Positions 12,801 to 23,543 of a DNA stretch of 64,000 nucleotides are shown here, piece after piece. The stretch comes from Phoronis australis. Taxonomy: Eukaryota > Phoronida > Phoronidae. The translations under genes and the position numbers were made by a program. The stretch's first letter is position 1, and every line of letters begins with the position of its first letter. The stretch covers positions 893,240 through 957,239 of the forward strand of contig NMRA01000069.1 of assembly GCA_002633005.1 (NCBI GenBank), in the 5' to 3' direction. Under the pieces are notes generated by a model. The model was not told the origin of the DNA. It ran no database searches and worked only from the letters and a program-made list of their open reading frames with translations.

Positions 12801-15800
12801 GATAATTTTCATAATAGTCATTTCAGCGGTCCCGCATTTGAGAACCAGTTTTCTCCACTGAATAACAGGCATCAAACTGGTTATCAAAAGTGGCCATTGT
12901 TCATTGGTTGTATTCCTTTGGTGCATAATGCGGCATTGCAGAAATAAACAGCAGTCATAATGCAACATTGAAAGTTAGGATTTGTTGTTGGATGATTTTT
13001 GAAACGAAGATTATTGTTGATGCCAGACTTGTGTAATCCCGACTGACAAATAGCTAGTAATTAGTGAATTGGCGTCTAGTCAGCATACTGAGTATATGGC
13101 AAAGGAAGGGGTTGATGACTGACTTGCATTTTGAAAATTTACTGACAAGGTTGGTAAAAAATAATCTGACCCTAGAAACATGTATAATTGGTTAACTTTG
13201 GAAAGTCGTGTCTAAGAGTATTGGCTGTGCAGCTCCATATGAATCTTACTGATACTATGCTATGTGGACTGTTCTCCAAATGCCTTTTTAAAAATGTTTT
13301 GCATTTGCATCAAAAAATAGAAGATTGATAGTATTTATCATAAAAACATCAAGAGTTGCATAAATCAAAAACGAAATTATAATTTAGAATACTAACAGTG
13401 TGTTTGAGATTTAAAGTTGAACATCTGTATTAAATTTGGTCATCTTATTGATGTCGCTGTTTCAAAATGTACACTTTAACTTTCTTTTTTGATAAGTTTT
13501 ACTAATGACATGTTGGTATAAAATCAAAAATCAAATTCTATAGCCTTTCTACTTCCAAGAATACTTTTACTCAGAGTCAAAATGTTTAGTTTCATAGGAA
13601 TTGGGCTAAATACAAACACTTGTCGATAAGGCTTTCATAACATTTTAATAGTTCTTGAGACTGGTGTTTATGTGGTAGAGGGCTGCCCATCATTGTTTAT
13701 AGCACATAATGTCTCCCATGTAGTGTACATCTTGAATAGTGTGGAATCATTACACATGAATTCTGTTACGATAATATATTGTTGTTGTTTTTAATGTCAT
13801 TATTGGTATAGGTACTGCTACTGTGTCAACTTATAAAGAAAAAAATGTAAGTATAGACATCTGTATCTGATCTTGCCACAGTTAGGTGATAAATCTCTCA
13901 TACCCTGGATGGCCCTCCATGAAGTTTAATTTCCATCCGAGACCTGCCCATTTCCATTTTTGGATGGATTTGATTACAGCTGTTCCTTGGTGGCATGTTT
14001 ATGCCCCGGTTACATCTATCAAGCTGGTAGATTTTCAGAAAGTTCGGCAAGACAATGTTTCTGTCAAGGACAAGAGGGTGCCTACCTTTTGTGGACGAAT
14101 CCGACTTGAGTGCGAATTATTGCTATTTTAGGACATCCTGCGTGAAGCTGGGATTATCAACAGACTCTCAGTCCTTCTGCGTCAGCGAATCGGAGACGTT
14201 CGCCTCCCAGACAGGCAGGACACTGTTCGTCACGTGTCCAATTGCATCAATAACCTCGCCGGCAATGAACAGAATCAGAAAGTCATGCAGGTAGGTTGCT
14301 AATTCCGTATGTCATTCAACTTCTACATTAAGGTAAAATCTTACAATTTTGGAAAAACATTGTTGCTGAAATTACCCCTTTTCACTTTGCAAGTGTAGCA
14401 TTGTTGTGAATGTGAAACATCTCTCATGGTACTGTAATTTTTCACCTATTTAGCACAAAATTTTACTGACTGTTGAAATTTAATTTTGCCAGTTTTCTCA
14501 ATAACAATAAAGATGAAGAAAATTTTAATCAGTTGTTAGCTTTTTGTGTTATGTAGATGTCACAAAACAGCATTTGGTTAGGTTTCCATAATTTTCACCA
14601 ATGTAATGTCGGCCTTAATTGAAAAAATGGAAAATTACAAGTTGGGCAATCATTTTTGAGCAAAGTTATTGAAGGTCTACCGTTAGCTGTTGGTCACAAC
14701 TCAACACAGAAAAGCGTTTAATTTGGGGCTGCGTATGAATCGTGAAAAGTATGGGGAGGCAAAAGTTCACTTGTTGGCCATATTGTGTTCTAAATTGATA
14801 AGAGCTCAGTGTTGCTCAGTATGTAATGGAAGCTAAGAGACATTTCAACAGTAATTTAATAAACCTTTGCGTTACGAAGATATCGTAATATCGCATTCGT
14901 CCGGGTTCTTCGGGGCATTTAAATTGAGAAACTTGCGTTTAGTCTACTGCAACATCATAACATAGGCATTGAAAAGTGAAATGTATAGTGGACTATTCTT
15001 GGATGGGTGTAGTGAAACTACGGCATTCACGTTGACTGATACAGTACTTATTATTGTTATGTTGGACTCTACGGTCTAGTCTCTCATTCATCCAAATATC
15101 TACAAAAGTATTGAGATTAACTCGGTAACGGTTTATATTTTCTCTGGGTAGAAAGCTGTAGAATGTAATTTTTCACCCTGTACCAATCTGCCATTAATTG
15201 GGTCATGTGACCACGTCTTTTTAGTAAATTAACTCAAAAGGAAATTAAGGCTCATTCATAGCAAAATAACAGTATCAAGAACTTGACCAAATGTCATTTG
15301 ATGCAAATATCCATGGCTAAATCTCAAAAGCTCTAATTTCTTGCTACATTTTTCTGAATTCTCATTTCGTTAAAAAATCACTAAGTCCTATTTTTGGACA
15401 GCCTCATCCAAAAGTGGAACATTTAGTTTAAAAACAATTTCTCGCATCGTTTTAGAGAACTAGGCATTAAGCAGAGTATCTGACTGTTTCATGTGAATCC
15501 ATTCAGCCGTTTCTGAGATATGATGTTCCAAAGTTAGGCAAATTTTGACTTTCTTTTAGTGCCTTTAATCGATGTTTTAACTGGGGCAGTTCTATCTTGG
15601 GGTTACAAGGAGACTGTAACAAAAAAATTTCTATTTCTGTTCCTGTTGCTGTCTCGGCCATGCATCGCATGGTTGTGTGTTCCTCGATGTTGCTATGGAA
15701 TTCTAGAAAATGACCTTTAAAGCTACACGCTGTGAAAAGTTCAAATATCAGCAATTTGAGATTAGAATAAATTGAATTCGTGGCAGCTTGTCTAGTCGCA

Positions 15801-18438
15801 AGTGGAAGCAATGACCTCCATCAGTTGCACAAAATTTTGTAAGATTTGAACTGATAAATGTCCGCATTAAAAGTATATGGAAAAATCTCATTAATTTCAG
15901 ACAAATTTTAAAAAAGTAATTGCCGAAATGACTCTTTCTTCATTTTTCACCTGCTTCCAATGTTGTTGTGAATGGTCGCATTCTTTCAAAACATCGCCTA
16001 ATGGCAGGTATGGTTTAAAAACATTTATTTGATGCACGATATGTCTCATGGAAAAATGAGCCATCAAATTTCACCTGTCTGCCATATGTCCTAAGGTAGT
16101 CAGATTTTACCGTAATGTGGTATCCACGCTGTACTGTATCCACGCTGTACTGTATCCACGCTGTACTGTATCCACGCTGTACTGTATCCACGCTGTACTG
16201 TATCCACGCTGTACTGTATCCACGCTGTACTGTATCCACACTGTACTGTATCTCTCCCCCAAAAGTGTTAATTTCAATTACACCATTACACCTTGATACA
16301 GTTTTGAAAGCTATATCTTTAAAATAGCAAGAAGATATTTCCAAGAAGGGACAGCATCCACACTGTACTGTATCTCCTCTCACCAAAAATGTTAATTTCA
16401 ATATTGATTTCCTTTTACACCTTAAAATAGTAGGAAGTTATTTCTGGGAAGAGGCAACTAGTTAAAGCACGATATTTGATCTCTTTCCCAAAGTTACTTT
16501 TTCATTGAAGAGAAAGGAGATGGTTAGTGAAATTTGTTCTAATGAATTGTACCAGTGATCTCTTCCTATGACATTCAATAGGGGCATGTCAATATCAGTG
16601 AATGCCATCACAATTACCCAGTTCAGTGGGGGGCTGTGGTCAATAACAATGTCATTAGCATATCAGATTTGCATACTGTAATGGTAATGTCGTCATGGCA
16701 CTGGGTATTCTCAAAGTGTTGCAATGTTCCCGTTGATGAGTCACGGCAATGTTAAACCAGTTGAAGATTTTTTGTCATATTTTTAACATTGGGGAGAAGC
16801 AATTAGGCGAAATGCTTTGTTTTTTGTTGCCGGGTTAATGATGTTGAAATTATGGGCTATTGGCAAGCTGTGGCTCTCTGTCTCTCCCTGAAGCGTGTGT
16901 TTTGCACACTTATGGAAATAGCAATTATTGTAAATGATGTGTGCCCTAATGCTGTTACTGCACATGATAGGTTTAGTTTTCAAGCTCTAGTGTTCTAGTG
17001 CCAAAGTTCAAAACTAGTCGTATTAAAGGCTGAATTAAAATGTTTCAACATATGAAAGTGGATTAAAATGACTACTAAAATTGTTATTGTTTTGTTTCTT
17101 AGATGAAAGACACACTCCACATCTCATTTCTTATCTTATTGACATGAATTTGCATAATATGTATTCTGTCAATAGCTTCACCTTGATGGTCTTGGTTTAG
17201 TCAGATGCAACGTGGCACTTTGGCAGCCATTTCACTCTTTGCAGAGTCATATCTGCATTGTGCATTGTCTGAGGAAGTATCCTTCTGAAATTGGTGTTTG
17301 GATGGAATTAGCCTCCCGTTTTCGCTTTAACTTACCATTTTCGAGGTATTTGAGATTTTCTGGTGACTGAGCTTTTTTGACTGATTCATCACTGCTCTTG
17401 TTTTGGTTTACCGTCCACTGTACTGTTTCTTAATCATTTTTATCCTGATCATCCTGGATAAAATAAATGAATAAATATAGGTGTAAAACCTATGGTTCTT
17501 TTTCGCAGGATTGCATAATGGCTCTGATAGACATCACGAACAACCTGGACATGTACAATGAATCTGTCCAGATCTCTGCACTCCAGGCACTCACGAACAT
17601 CTCTAACCTTGAGGTTCACCACAGCAGGTTCACTCGGATAATTCGGAAACTCTACGCTTTGGTTGATAACGGCTCAGAGCCGGTGCGTCTCCAAGCTCTG
17701 AAGGTTCTTGCCAACCTCTCGGCCAATCAGGAATCCGTACTGCACCTCTTGGCTGCTGGGGTAAGTGCCATAATTTGTAAACATTTGATTGCTTGGATCT
17801 CTTTTCTTGTTGGATGTGGAACTTAATCTAAGTGGATTTAGGTGGGAACAGAGGACCTGGCGCCCCCTTTTGACACAAAGAACTCGGGTGATTTAGGGTT
17901 CGCGGAGACATTTTTCCTTTGAGAGGTGTCGTAACATTAAGCGGTGCCGAATGTGGAGAAACGTAACAAATCTTTAAAAGTGCTTTATGTAGTGAAATAA
18001 TCCACTTGCAGACGAAGTCGACTTGTTGTGTATGCACAAAAACCAGCGTGACATTGTTTGATTTTGTCAAAGTCGTTCTTAAAAGTGACTCTTGAAAGCA
18101 CTCTGACTAATTGTTTTTCGTTTCAGTCGCCCAAGTGTAGCATTGAGCTCCTGGATCTAGATACACCCGCTGAGTTGATGCTTCGATGGGTGACAGTTCT
18201 GGCCAACGTCATCGAGACCGTGAAGTCACGTGGCATAACGCTTGAATCGCTGCCCACGTACGATAGAGCTCCGTCTCCAGAGACTCTTTATCAAATCATT
18301 TACGGCCACAGCCAAGCTCATGAGCTACGTAATCTTTTAGTTACTCTTTCCATCAATGTTAGCGATGCCACCATTCGGCAACTGGTCAACAAGATCCTGT
18401 CAAATTGGTCACTGTCGGCCAAACATTCTGATGTGTGA
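738..18438 (+). CDS. ARMC10/ARMCX-like armadillo protein with His-rich repeat region (5' partial, six exons)
   Basis: Six exons join in frame: 738-827, 6165-6494, 8016-9883, 14132-14290, 17509-17760 and 18127-18438 (stop TGA). All have AG/GT borders and matching phases (1,1,0,0,0), giving about 1000 residues. The order is a Lys-rich stretch, an acidic/Ser linker, a long Gly-His-rich repeat region, a low-complexity linker, then a helical C-terminus of about 330 residues. That C-terminus contains armadillo-type motifs such as LAAFTKNQ, INNLAGNEQN, LQALTNISN and LKVLANLSANQ. The order and spacing resemble the ARMC10/ARMCX Arm-like domain, whose known members anchor in the mitochondrial outer membrane and affect mitochondrial dynamics. 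The His-rich region is not part of that family as I know it. The first visible exon enters in phase 1, so the start codon and any membrane anchor lie upstream. The family call is fairly sure; function of the fused protein is unknown. Confidence 0.8.
1467..1898. mobile_element. MITE-like element with ~60-bp terminal inverted repeats
   Basis: The left end reads TGCCGGTTGCATGAAACAG and the right end is its reverse complement, CTGTTTCATGCAACCGGGCA. The arms continue inward through CCCAAATAGGGACT and a CCCTAAGTC block with few mismatches. The 432-bp interior encodes nothing. The target duplication is not clear. This is a non-autonomous DNA transposon of unknown superfamily. Confidence 0.8.
4032..4135 (+). 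repeat. Two-copy tandem duplication, 52-bp period
   Basis: ATTTTTGTTAACGGTATATT at 4032 recurs at 4084 as ATTTTTGTTAAAGGTATATT. The second copy carries a short insertion before its 3' part. It lies in an intron. Confidence 0.75.
5500..5790 (+). repeat. Dispersed repeat R1, copy 1
   Basis: It shares blocks such as GGTCATGTGGCCACGTCTTT and TAGCAAAACAA, in the same order, with sequence at about 15110-15330 and 28090-28460. The copies are diverged and have no clear ends. I cannot assign it to a transposon class. Confidence 0.55.
6165..6494 (+). CDS. ARMC-like gene, acidic/Ser linker exon
   Basis: This 330-base exon follows a TCTTTATTTCAG acceptor and ends TCGG|GTATGT. It enters and leaves in phase 1. 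It encodes about 110 residues rich in Ser, Glu, Asp and His, with no domain that I recognise. The end (HTEHHVTQSC) already hints at the His-rich character of the next exon. Confidence 0.7.
6495..8015 (+). other. Intron of the ARMC-like gene
   Basis: This 1.5-kb intron is A+T-rich, and I see no exon or recognisable transposon end in it. Confidence 0.6.
8016..9883 (+). CDS. ARMC-like gene, giant His-rich exon plus start of Arm domain
   Basis: This 1868-base exon follows an ATTTTTCAG acceptor and ends CCAG|GTGGGT. The first ~225 codons are a tandem array of 14-residue units of the form DSHGxxSxGHHI. Then come ~150 residues of irregular His/Gly-rich sequence (GHH, HHG, EHH), then a Ser/Asp-rich linker with conserved-looking segments. 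The last ~60 residues are helical and Leu-rich (DIVDLLEAV, LLCLLSVDDEEQLGKTL) and begin the armadillo fold. The open frame continues about 65 bases past the donor, but that tail is intronic because the next exon joins in phase 0. Confidence 0.85.
8036..8704 (+). repeat. Coding tandem repeat, 42-bp unit in 84-bp pairs (His-rich)
   Basis: About 16 units of 14 codons are visible. Twelve of them (8117-8620) form six near-identical 84-bp pairs in which an A-type half (DSHGLISTGHHIST) alternates with a B-type half (DSHGVTSAGHHIPV). Differences between pairs are mostly silent or conservative (ISTGHHI/ISTGHHV, GCC/GCG, ACA/ACG), so the pair is the recently amplified unit. Outer units (8036-8116 and 8621-8704) are more diverged. 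Each unit carries three His, two of them adjacent, which is a plausible metal-binding spacing. That role is inference. Confidence 0.95.
10625..11160 (-). pseudogene. Non-LTR retrotransposon 3' fragment (RVT zinc-binding region)
   Basis: Reading on the minus strand, 11153-10956 encodes LNRWGIRHMIQILTVHCNLA. After a frameshift near 10955, 10934-10650 encodes CSECGADIESPKHLIESCP. This is the Cys/His zinc-knuckle tail usual after the reverse transcriptase/RNase H part of jockey/CR1/RTE-like LINEs (established family knowledge; exact clade not determined). The 3' part recurs at 34660-34810 on the plus strand. Confidence 0.7.
11199..11374. mobile_element. Short TIR element (MITE), family TIR-GACCTATCGC
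   Basis: Ends are GTAATTGACCTATCGCAAG and, inverted, CTGGCGATAGGTCAGTTAC. The interior holds the palindrome TTTTACCCGGCAAC...GTTTGTCGGGTAAAA. Both ends are also found at the ends of the longer element at 48580-50225, so this is an internally deleted derivative. Confidence 0.8.
12829..12900. mobile_element. Hairpin micro-element H1, copy 1
   Basis: The core GAACCAGTTTTCTCCACTGA ... CAGGCATCAAACTGGTT is nearly identical in three places in the window (also 30324-30395 and 31284-31359). The core ends are mutually inverted (GAACCAGTTT / AAACTGGTT), with weaker outer complementarity (GGTCCCGCATTTGA / TCAAAAGTGGCC). Confidence 0.7.
14132..14290 (+). CDS. ARMC-like gene, Arm-repeat exon
   Basis: This exon of 159 bases (53 codons, phase 0-0) runs from a CTATTTTAG acceptor to a CATGCAG|GTAGGT donor. 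It encodes an Arm helix triplet with the motifs DILREAGIINRLSVLL and NCINNLAGNEQNQK. It continues directly from the preceding exon's CKLAAFTKNQ, which gives the usual Arm H3-H1 junction. Confidence 0.85.
15110..15420 (+). repeat. Dispersed repeat R1, copy 2
   Basis: It contains GGGTCATGTGACCACGTCTT, then TAGCAAAATAAC, then a CCTATTTTTGGACAGCC block matching the copy at 28090-28460. It lies in the intron between Arm exons 14290 and 17509. Confidence 0.5.
16121..16248 (+). repeat. 16-bp minisatellite, eight units
   Basis: There are exactly eight tandem copies of TATCCACGCTGTACTG. The first seven are identical and the eighth has a G to A change. A ninth unit and its right flank recur at 16354-16420: TATCTCTCCCCCAAAAGTGT and TATCTCCTCTCACCAAAAAT start homologous segments. 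An older segmental duplication therefore preceded expansion of the first array. Long open frames over it are repeat artefacts. Confidence 0.95.
17509..17760 (+). CDS. ARMC-like gene, Arm-repeat exon
   Basis: This exon of 252 bases (84 codons, phase 0-0) lies between TTTCGCAG and GCTGGG|GTAAGT. It encodes two Arm-type repeats (SALQALTNISNLEVHHSRF and ALKVLANLSANQESVLHLL). The second aligns by eye with the 'LKLLLNLSENP' repeat typical of ARMC10-family proteins. Confidence 0.9.
18127..18438 (+). CDS. ARMC-like gene, terminal exon
   Basis: This is a 312-base final exon after a CGTTTCAG acceptor, ending in TGA. It encodes 103 residues with LMLRWVTVLANVIETVK and a C-terminal helix (IRQLVNKILSNW). 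This layout matches the end of ARMC10/ARMCX Arm domains, where a 'LLRVLTLFQNIK'-type helix is followed by a short tail. No stop or frameshift interrupts it. Confidence 0.9.
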   Translation, partial: SPKCSIELLDLDTPAELMLRWVTVLANVIETVKSRGITLESLPTYDRAPSPETLYQIIYGHSQAHELRNLLVTLSINVSDATIRQLVNKILSNWSLSAKHSDV

Positions 18439-21271
18439 TTGTTTATATTGGACAACAGGTGCCAAAAATTGACCGGGAATTCCCCATTATTACGGTCGCC
18501 ATCAGAGGTAGGATGGATGGGTGACCATCCAGCATGTTGGGCAAACAAAACTGTGTCCCATAATTTTTGGCACACAGCTGTTAAGTAACTGGTGATAAAA
18601 CGCAATTGTTTTAATGCGTTCATCCTCGGCATGTTACAGCTTGGTGCATCTAATGACATTTGCGTCAATTTTACTGGTGTATTTGGTTATTCTGGCATTG
18701 ATAAAAGGTTAGTGTTTTTAGTTGTCCTGTGCTCACAAGTGCAGCATTTTGCCTTTGGTCAAAAGCTTGCAAAATAACGGCGATACATAGTGGTGATGTA
18801 GCAGTGTAGAAATAGGTCACATTTTGACCTCGATGTTACTTTTTAATTATGTTGCCAAACAGATTCCTCATATCATGCAGTCAAAACAGCCATCCACTCT
18901 GTGGCATTATTATGCGCGCAGAGGACGGACATTTGGGATGACCCTAGAAGTGGTATGCCGCTATTCTTGTGTCATATTTTGTGTTTTTGATCCCCCTAAA
19001 TTTGCCTAGTATGTGTATGGGTGAGTCTGTGAGTTGCTCAAAAACGTACATCTTCTTGTGTCACTGTAGGTCCAGCTGCCCAGTACATTGCGGCTGCAGG
19101 CAGTTGTTGCTGAGGATTGCCACTTTAAGAACCAGGCTCTGTTATACTTGGATTGTTGTTACTGTTAGTAAACATAGCTATTGAACAAGAAAAGTGATCT
19201 TGTTCCGTTGTTGTTGTTCAGAATATGACCAAGAGGTGTCATTGGTGTTGTTGTTGACTTTTGACCCTTGTAATGTAGATTCTTTCTTTGATCGTTTAGA
19301 GGCGCAAAAACACATATTTTAGGATTTTTTGTTTCAAAACACTTGCCTTTGCATTAGACCACTTAAAAGTACGGAAAAAAATGAGAGCGTGCTCGTTTAA
19401 AACTTGATTCGTTGGTCAGTGTAGGCGACATTCATGCACTTTTTGCAGATTACGCCGTAGGCTGGTTACCTGCTGAAACATTAGATGGATGTTTCGAGGC
19501 TTTAAGAAATATTTTAGAACAAAGGTGGGAGAGGATTTTAGCCTTACATCAATACAAACTCTAAAACCTTCTTTACAATGAACAGTACAATTTCGAAGTA
19601 ACAGCGATTTAATTGATTTTATTGAAAAACTGATACATTTCTATAAGTAATGTGTAATTGGCATTTTGGCTTGAAGTTCCCAATTTTGACTTTGTTTAGT
19701 TATTTTGTGTGTCACTTTAAGTATTCTTTATTGCCATCCTTTTTTTGAACAAGGAGTTGGATTTAACTTATTCTGCAAATTTGTAAGTTTCCATCTTTGA
19801 ATGATAACAGGGCTTTAAAAAACTGGAAATATTTGTGATTTTTATGCTCGTAACTGCCCCTGTCCTTATTTTATAAATTCTATGGGTACATATTTAATTC
19901 ATTACAACATTAAGTTTTTCTACAAGAAATTTCTTTGACTATTACGACTTTCACAGAAATTTTGGTTATGTTGTGAGAGTTTGTTTAACCCTAGGTGATA
20001 TTATGTTAGAGTGTCAGGGTTTGTAACATTTACGAAATGCATTTTGTGTTGTGTTTATGTTGAGATATGTTCATTTCTCCCAGTTTGTATTAAATGGCAC
20101 AATTCTTTGAATCAACTGCCGCTTCATAAACAACTAGTCTTCAGGGCCACTTAGTGTTTTTTGTTGTTTTTTATGTTTAGTACAAAAAGATAATGTACAA
20201 TACTGAAATTAAGCTCAGAAAGCAGTAGAAATTATTAGATCTGAGCATTTATTGAGGTGAAAAGGGGCTACAGGAAATTTCCCCAAACAGGTTCTCCCAA
20301 ATATAAGCACATTGGCCTCGATCTTACTGTATAGACCTATGGGCATACTTTCAGGGCTGCAATTAAGGACATCTACAGTTTGTCAGGTTTTTCTATGTCA
20401 GTGGTACAGGCAAATGTTGAACAAAAAAGATTATTTGAGAAATGGAACTAAGTTTTTGGTTTATCTAAAAATTGTACTTAAGGCTATGTTAGACCATATA
20501 AAAATGACCAAATTTGTCTAACTTCGGAGCATCGTTTCTCTGAAATGACCGATGGGATTGATACGAAACTGTCAGATACCATGCTTTATGTACTGATATG
20601 GGAAATGCTGTTAGGCAATTGTTTTAAAATGTAACCCATTTTTGCATGAGGGGCTTTCAAATATAGGGCTCGTGTGATTTTCATAAAAAACCTTGCCAAA
20701 AACAAATTATTTTAGAAAACTTAATTGTTTTTGAGATTTTGTCTTGAACATTGATGTGAAATAAAAATTAGGTCATGTCATTGATGCCATTGTTTTTTGC
20801 TAAATTTCACTGAAAAAATAGGATCACGTGACCAATTTAATGAAAGATTGGTAAAAAGTCAAAAAACATATTATACTCAGTCTGGCTTATTACTTTCAGC
20901 AAATACATGCTTTTACAAAGTTGAAATTTGTAGTTTTGTAAGTATTTGACTAAATATGCAGACTTTTCAATGAGGTCTTGCGTAACAGCCTCACTAGTAC
21001 CACATCTATCGATTTAGGTTAGTCTAGTTTGTTGACACAAACATACAGAATGTAGACTGATGCAGGCAGAGGAATGTTATAATTTTTTTTTTCTTGGCAG
21101 AATAGAGTTCACTAAATGCTTAACTTAATTGAAAGTTTACTATTGACCTTTTCTTAGCAACCCTGCTTGGTTGAAGTATTTCAATATTTTTTATTTGCCA
21201 ATGGTTATAGTGTTAGTGTTAGTGCATTCTCTACCTCTCCATGTGTTGATACTCGTCACTGTGTGAAGTAC

Positions 21272-21350
21272 AGGGCTTGGAATTTTCCACTTTTAAGAGG
21301 ATTTCCTCTCTTTTGGTTTCAATTTCCTCTTAACTGATTTCAAGTTTTTT
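21272..21350 (-). repeat. Dispersed repeat R3, copy 1
   Basis: Its reverse complement (CTTGAAATCAGTTAAGAGGA ... GAGGAAATCC ... ATTCCAAGCCCT) matches 29818-29905 on the plus strand. The CCAAGCCCT end recurs in the 41-bp tandem repeat just downstream. Confidence 0.7.
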
Positions 21351-21480
21351 GAGTCTATTTTTTGTTGACTTTTTTCATGCAAAAACATTCATTTCACTTG
21401 AATTTTACAACACAAAAAACATTTCTATCACAAGTCTATTTGTGGAAGGATACATCACCTCTCTTTGTCCCTCTTATTGT

Positions 21481-21582
21481 CATTGGTCATTCCAAGCCCT
21501 CGAATATGTAACAGTTTGTGTCATTAGTCATTCCAAGCCCTGGAATATGTAACAGTTTGTGTCATTGGTCATTCCAAGCCCT
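21481..21582 (+). repeat. 41-bp tandem repeat, 2.5 copies
   Basis: CATTGGTCATTCCAAGCCCT recurs at 21481, 21522 and 21563, separated by CGAATATGTAACAGTTTGTGT-type spacer. The period is exactly 41. Confidence 0.9.
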
Positions 21583-22676
21583 GTAAATATAAAATATCAC
21601 CAATATGGCAGACTAGTGAAATTTCTGGGGGTGGGTTTTCAGAAAGAACTAGCAGCACCAAATAATTGTTTTGTTGTTTTCAAGTTCATTAACAGACAAT
21701 GTTTTGAGGGTTTCACAAGTATTTGGAAAATGGAAAGGATAATTTTGGTACTTTTTTATCTGAGTTTTAAAATAGCTACCCTTGAAGTTCTAGTTTTCAT
21801 TGTTTGTCACAGAATGTGATGAAGACTTGGTACATATACCCGGTATTGTCTGTTGCTGATTTGCAATGATGGAAGTTTGGATTCGTGCAAGTGTTAGACT
21901 AGACATTTAATTTCTTCATTGCATGGATTTGATTTGCTATCAAGATTTTACCAGTTGTATTTTGCATGATCTGGGGTCTGTCATCATGAAAAATGATTCA
22001 AGACTAGTCTGAAATTTGCTTTTGCGCTCCAGGCAACTGTTTCAGAGAAATAATTAAATCTCACATGAGCCAAAGTGAGAAGTCTGAGAATATACACAAA
22101 AATGCTAATTACTGAGACAATTTCTACAAATTATTTCTTGACTGTGATATGCTCATAATTACTTCGTTAAACCTTTTTACGGTAGTTGCGAAGAGGTAGT
22201 GCGAGACCAAATTTCCCTTTGAGTCACTTTCATGAACCGAACCCCTGGCTGCTTTGCTTGACTTGCAATGAATTCCATCTTGTCAAGAATGATCGTGGTT
22301 TCTGGCATTTAACAGCTAAACTGTTTTTGCATGTGCACTGTACTAATTGTATTACTGAACCAAAGAGCTATTAAAAATTGGACTGCATAATTACATTTTT
22401 TTTTGATTTTAAACAGGTGAGGTCACCTCTGAAACGATTTTATTAATAGATAAAACTATTGTTTGGAAATAAGCTAGTATGACAAGTCAATTGATTGTAT
22501 TACAATGAAATTTTAAACATGTAGTGGTTGTGTTGATTGTATTTTGTGTTGAGTGTAATACAATAAAGGTTACTTTGGAATGTTCATTTGCAGAGAGGTG
22601 TCTTTTAATGTTAAAACATTTTATCATGTAACATTCCAATGTCTGGTGCTATATGAACTAAACAATCCCCTTTAGT

Positions 22677-22935
22677 TTCAAAAGAACTTTTGATTTAGGC
22701 CACTGTTATAAAAACGATCGCGTTTTGTTCTTTACTCAGATTAGGAACCGATTTCTAGGCTTGGGTAAAACTGATAGATCATTCATGCCTTCAGAGATGA
22801 CATTATTATTGCTTGTCCTCCGGTCAATTCATTCAGCTGCTGATTGCTAAAGATGGCCGTCGGGCAGACTTACGGTAGTGTGTAATTATAACCAATTACA
22901 ATAAAGGTAAGAATGTGATGGCACTGCTTTGGAAA
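22677..22935 (+). repeat. Dispersed repeat R2, copy 1
   Basis: Blocks TTTTGATTTAGGCCA, TTGTTCTTTACTCAGATTAG and CTGCTTTGGAAAAGTAAAC occur in the same order and spacing as at 30003-30260. It is diverged, with undefined ends and unknown class. Confidence 0.5.
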
Positions 22936-23032
22936 AGTAAACACACTTGAGTCAGTTTTCATGAGACGGGTGACTGTGAAGAAAGTTGGATTTTGAGATC
23001 GGAACACGATTTATGGGCCGCTTTCGCATACA

Positions 23033-23543
23033 AGGTTCACATCTCGGGTTATCCAGAAGACTTCCGGTTTTGCGTAGCCTCAAATTATCCCTCGGAGTTG
23101 TTTCATACTTGCACATTTGCAAGAAGCATGTGGTCAAGAGAGATGGTTAAAATCATAACTTCAGCCTGGCAGATCTCAAAGTAGTATGCGACGGTCATTA
23201 TCAATCCTGTGTATGGAAGATATGCTGTTAACATTCTCCATTTGAGACTAGCCAACTGTAGGACAATTCAATCCTATCTTGTGTATTCAATGCTATTACA
23301 TCAATCCAATCCACATTCGTCNAGGTTCACATCTCGGGTTATCCAGAAGACTTCCGGTTTTGCGTAGCCTCAAATTATCCCTCGGAGTTGTTTCATACTT
23401 GCACATTTGCAAGAAGCATGTGGTCAAGAGAGATGGTTAAAATCATAACTTCAGCCTGGCAGATCTCAAAGTAGTATGGGACGGTCATTATCAATCCTGT
23501 GTATGGAAGATATGCTGTTAACATTCTCCATTTGAGACTAGGC
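23033..23543 (+). repeat. 221-bp near-perfect direct duplication around an N
   Basis: 23033-23253 and 23323-23543 are identical except for one base visible by eye (TGCGACGG / TGGGACGG). The second copy starts right after the single N at 23322. This is the typical look of two overlapping contig ends joined without merging, so it is probably an assembly artefact rather than a real duplication. Confidence 0.9.

Larger units (their letters stand above)
9884..14131 (+). other. Intron of the ARMC-like gene with LINE and MITE insertions
   Basis: This 4.2-kb intron contains an antisense non-LTR retrotransposon fragment (10625-11160), a 176-bp inverted-repeat element (11199-11374) and a small hairpin element (12829-12900). 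The remainder carries no supported feature. Confidence 0.7.
14291..17508 (+). other. Intron of the ARMC-like gene with minisatellite
   Basis: This 3.2-kb intron holds R1 copy 2 and the 16-bp minisatellite with its duplicated flank (16121-16440). An antisense open frame at 15503-15811 has no recognisable domain and overlaps dispersed repeat sequence, so it is not called. Confidence 0.65.

Noticed and set aside
15503-15811. 102-residue minus-strand frame
   Set aside because: It has no domain and no splice or start support, and it overlaps diverged dispersed repeat sequence.
16015-16401. 128-residue minus-strand open frame and its plus-strand partner (16115-16327)
   Set aside because: Both are generated by the 16-bp minisatellite, whose sequence happens to lack stops. 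There is no start context or domain.
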